In this document: positions 60,848 through 64,000 of the stretch, one piece after another
Numbering within the stretch: the first letter of the stretch is position 1
Layout: every line of letters begins with the position of its first letter
Assembly (NCBI RefSeq): GCF_964340395.1
Contig: NC_135567.1
Location: forward strand, 18,318,806-18,382,805
Length of the DNA: 64,000 bases
Reading direction: 5' to 3'
From: Glandiceps talaboti
Lineage: Eukaryota; Hemichordata; Enteropneusta; Spengelidae
The notes under the pieces: model-generated
The model's database searches: none
What the model was told of the DNA's origin: nothing
What the model saw: only the letters and a program-made list of their open reading frames with translations
Position numbers and translations under genes: made by a program

Positions 60848-61141
60848 TACTTAAATTTTTCAAGTAGGAAGCCATGATAATTTTTTTTTCTGTAAATTAA
60901 AAATCCAAAATTATTAATTTCACTCTTCATCCATATGGACTCTTTAAACTTATGCGTACAGATGCAACATTATCACGAGAACGGGCAGAATCTTTACTTT
61001 AATTTTTCAAGTAGGAAACCATGATAATTTTTTTTCTGTAAATTAAAAAATCCAAAATTATTAATTCAATCTTCATCCATATGGACTCTTTAAATTGTTT
61101 CGTACAGATGCAACATTATCACGAGAACGGGCACAAATCTT
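60848..61141. repeat. 147-bp tandem duplication
   Basis: Two adjacent units offset by 147 bp are nearly identical: AATTTTTCAAGTAGGAA-CC, ATGATAA, CTTCATCCATATGGACTC and ATGCAACATTATCACGAGAA. An inverted piece, TTATGGTTTCCTACTTGAAA at 60632-60651, matches their left end, so an old foldback element may have duplicated internally. Confidence 0.9.
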
Positions 61142-61480
61142 GATTATATCCAGGTAATCTCCCATTATCTGAAAAGTGTTATTAATAAGACATATTGATT
61201 TGTGGTCACTATATCTACTACATTGAAGTCCTTAGTTAAAGGTGATATCAAATAGTTAAATGAACATTTATCACCAGCACGTACTACACAGGTCATGTTG
61301 ATTTTTTTAGATTTAGGTATTTGATCGTATTTGTGTTCATGTCTTGATTTGACATACATTCAAATATATACCCGTCTACTCTGTCATTCTAGGGAGGTGT
61401 GGACAGAGTGAACTTTGTTCACATTGAGAGTATACAGTTGTGTTGAATTGATTAATTATCAAGCTAGCAGAGGGGTTTAG

Positions 61481-61975
61481 TATGTATGTATGTATGTATG
61501 TATGTATGTATGTATGTATGTATGTATGTATGTATGTATGTATGTATGTATGTATGTATGTATGAATGTATGTATGTATGTATGTATGTATGTATGTATG
61601 TATGTATGTATATATGCATGCATGCATGGATGGATGGATGGATGTATGTATGTATGTATGTATGTATGTATGTATGTATGTATGTATGTATGTATGTATG
61701 TATGTATGGATGGATGGATGGATGGATGGATGTATGTATGTATGTACATGTATGTATGTATGTATGTATGTATGTATGTATGTATGTATGTATGTATGTA
61801 TGTATGTATGCATGCATGCCTGTCTGTCTGTCTGTCTGCCTGTCTGCCTGCCTGTCTGCCTGTCAGTATGTATGTATGTATGTATGTATGTATGTATGTA
61901 TGTATGTATGTATGTGTGTATGTATGTATGTATGTATGTATGTATGTATGTATGGATGTATGTATGTATGGATGT
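61481..61975. repeat. (GTAT)n microsatellite with GGAT and GTCT blocks
   Basis: About 495 bp of TATG repeat with CATG/GATG blocks near 61615-61643, a GGAT block near 61708-61730 and a GTCT/GCCT block near 61817-61863. Confidence 0.98.
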
Positions 61976-62439
61976 TTGTTTGTTTATTTGTATGTTTGTG
62001 TGTGTGTGTATTTTTTGTGTGTTTTTTGGCTTGTTTTTTTGTAACTGTTGTTAAGTGTCTTACACCAAATGCACTGTATAACAGCTACTTGTTACAACCA
62101 TGGATATATAATAAAGAGTTGTAGACTTCAATTATCATTTTTTTAAGAGTTCTACTTTGTATTTAGAACTACTGATAGTAACTATAAATGGGGAACATAT
62201 GTGCCTTAGACAATACAGTGTAACAAATGAAAGTTATTGAACTCAATCAATTTACCCAAACTATAGTTTGATAACTGTCCTGGTTTGATATGCGCGTGTA
62301 AGAATAATCATCCATCACTATTATTATATCATATCTTGGATGATTTAGATGCAGTCTGTCCTGACATAGATAATCTATCATTAATCATCTTTACAACTTT
62401 AAGCAAAAATAAAAAAAAAATGTCTCTTTCCGATAAGTC

Positions 62440-62725
62440 CTAATAAAAAAATGTGTGGTTCCGATTATACTCAATTTTAGAATAAGTGGGGTAGGTAGAT
62501 TTTTTTCATCCTTAATCGATATTGTTTTCAAATGTGAGTTTCCAGTTCAGGTAGTTATGTTTTCCGTTGTTTTACAAATGGTCTCTGTGTTACTGGTTTC
62601 TTCCCATCAGATGTACAGTCATTACAAATTGGAAGAACAGTTTATGTTGTATTTTTTAAGTTGATGTGAGTTACCGCATCCACTTTCTCGCGAGACTTCA
62701 CAATTTTCGAGATTTTTTCATTTTT
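62440..62725 (+). repeat. Dispersed repeat, copy 1
   Basis: This matches 63393-63680 in direct orientation: AAAAAAATGTGTGGTTCCGA, GTGGGGTAGGTAGATTT, AGTTCAGGTAGTTAT, TGGTCTCTGTGTT, ATTGGAAGAACAGTTT, CCGCATCCACT and GCGAGACTTCACAATTTTC. No protein family is recognised. The apparent open frames differ in stops between copies. Confidence 0.85.
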
Positions 62726-62954
62726 TTAAAGAGTTGTTCGAGAATCCAAATTATTGTTCATCTAACTGTTAATCAACCATTTTCTATATAAAAATTTCAA
62801 AAAATTTCAAATTCATTTATTTACCAGCACATTACTTATATCACAACTATGACGACAAAAACTTTCTCAAAATTTGAAAAGGTTAGTAAGTAGAACACAC
62901 TGATCAAAACAAATTTCCATTTCCATTTGTTTAATGAGATTAGATGAAAAGAGA

Positions 62955-63091
62955 ACAATATGTAAATTAGATGTCAATATGCAAATTTGTGGTCAATATG
63001 TAAATTACAGATAAATATGTTAATTATAGGTCAAATATGTATATTATATACTATTATGTAAATTATATCCTAATATGTAAATAAGAGACAG
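62955..63091. repeat. ~20-bp minisatellite containing ATATGYAAAT
   Basis: About seven units of CAATATGTAAATTA spaced roughly 20 bp apart begin near 62955, 62973, 62992, 63012, 63033, 63052 and 63072. One unit has an ATGCAAAT octamer (POU factor site); the others have ATGTAAAT or weaker forms. Confidence 0.75.
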
Positions 63092-63392
63092 GGTTTTTAC
63101 ACTATATGATATATTTAATATTCTATTTTCCGCAAAAACAATCACAAAGTGTGAAAATGTGCAATATAATGTCGTCCATTTTTCTTTCTTTTATTCCCTC
63201 TTTTTTTTCTTTTTTGTCACGTACCAGACAAACGACATGTACAGTAAAATATGACAACAGCGTTGATTAGAACAACTCATCCCATTCATTCCAACACCAG
63301 CCACTAATTGTCTTGTAACTTCAGGTAGAATATCGCCTCGCGGTGAATTTTAGAGAACATTAAATCAACCCAACCTTTGCCGTATGGAAGCT

Positions 63393-63680
63393 TAGGCGTA
63401 AAAAAATGTGTGGTTCCGATTACATTCAATTTTAAAATAGGTGGGGTAGGTAGATTTCTTTCTTTATTTATTTATTTGTTTGTGTGTGAGTGTCTAGTTC
63501 AGGTAGTTATATTTTCTGTTGATTTCATTATGGTCTCTGTGTTCTTGGTTTCTTCTCATCAAAGGTATACCCATTACAGATTGGAAGAACAGTTTTATAT
63601 TGTCTTTTTCAGTTGATGTCAGCTGTTTCCGCATCCACTATTTCTTGCGAGACTTCACAATTTTCATGATTTTCTTATTC
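63393..63680 (+). repeat. Dispersed repeat, copy 2
   Basis: Second copy of the element at 62440-62725, about 950 bp away, with a TTTATTTATTTATT insertion near 63462. The shared left end, AAAAAAATGTGTGGTTCCGA, marks a possible element boundary. Confidence 0.85.
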
Positions 63681-64000
63681 GAATATGTACAAAAAGTTTA
63701 GGGTCGGTGTGAAAAACGAGGTAGAGTTGGGTAACCGGAACCAAACAACTTTTTTTTATTAGGCCAAATTTACAACATCACTTCAGATTGAAATCCTAGG
63801 GTATATTGCCCGATATATCCTAACAATTTGAATTTTGTCCCCGTAGAATTACTGTCTTGGGTCGGTGCCATTTCTTATTAAGATGTTCATTAAATATCTT
63901 TTAAGATTTTGGAAAAATGTTCCATTTAGTTGATATTTGGACCAAAGTAGAAGCCTTCGGACTAAACTATGTTTTTCAAGCACAGTATTTGGATGTTGTA
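63681..64000. other. Window end, nothing recognised
   Basis: No gene or motif copy seen in the last 320 bases. Confidence 0.5.

Overview
The window is AT-rich (about two thirds A+T by eye), almost wholly non-coding animal DNA from a Hox cluster. Two landmarks fix its identity. A two-exon Hox5/Scr-class homeobox gene lies on the minus strand (join of 32856-33288 and 31048-31340). A mir-10 hairpin lies on the same strand at 901-989. In Bilateria mir-10 sits between Hox4 and Hox5, so the left edge points toward Hox4 and the right edge toward the next more posterior gene. The MSSYFVNS N-terminus, YPWM hexapeptide, Antp-class homeodomain and KSIS tail indicate Hox5. The wide spacing, high A+T and microsatellite load suggest an invertebrate, probably a lophotrochozoan such as a mollusc, annelid or brachiopod. 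Other invertebrate phyla cannot be excluded from this window alone.

Layout: 1-1000 holds mir-10. 1-31 kb is the region between Hox5 and mir-10: no genes, scattered short CpG-containing motifs, foldback elements, and a microsatellite-rich stretch at 17-24 kb. 31-33.5 kb is Hox5 (1515-bp intron) and its upstream region. 33.5-64 kb is the upstream intergenic region, with large (CATA)n, (GA)n, (CAGA)n and (TACAA)n tracts, a LINE 3' relic, several diverged tandem arrays of roughly nucleosome-length period, and short repeat families near the right end. Apart from the two homeobox exons, I find no open reading frame that looks like a gene; the long ones are microsatellite translations.

The most interesting signal is a hidden motif vocabulary. 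The 8-mer GTCGTCTG (or CAGACGAC) occurs 27 times by hand count, usually as WTTGTCGTCTGC, against under one expected from composition. The E2F-like TTCCCGCC (or GGCGGGAA) occurs 17 times. Both occur across the cluster, sometimes as an oriented pair about 20 bp apart, and they are embedded in local arrays: about eight units of about 160 bp at 36.2-37.4 kb, plus arrays at 10.0, 39.6, 49.1 and 56.0 kb. This looks like a cluster-wide, repeat-propagated cis-element family. Candidate roles are chromatin or Polycomb recruitment, boundary function, or a Smad-type response, and all of these are inference. Single copies lie 5 bp past the Hox5 stop codon and inside its intron.
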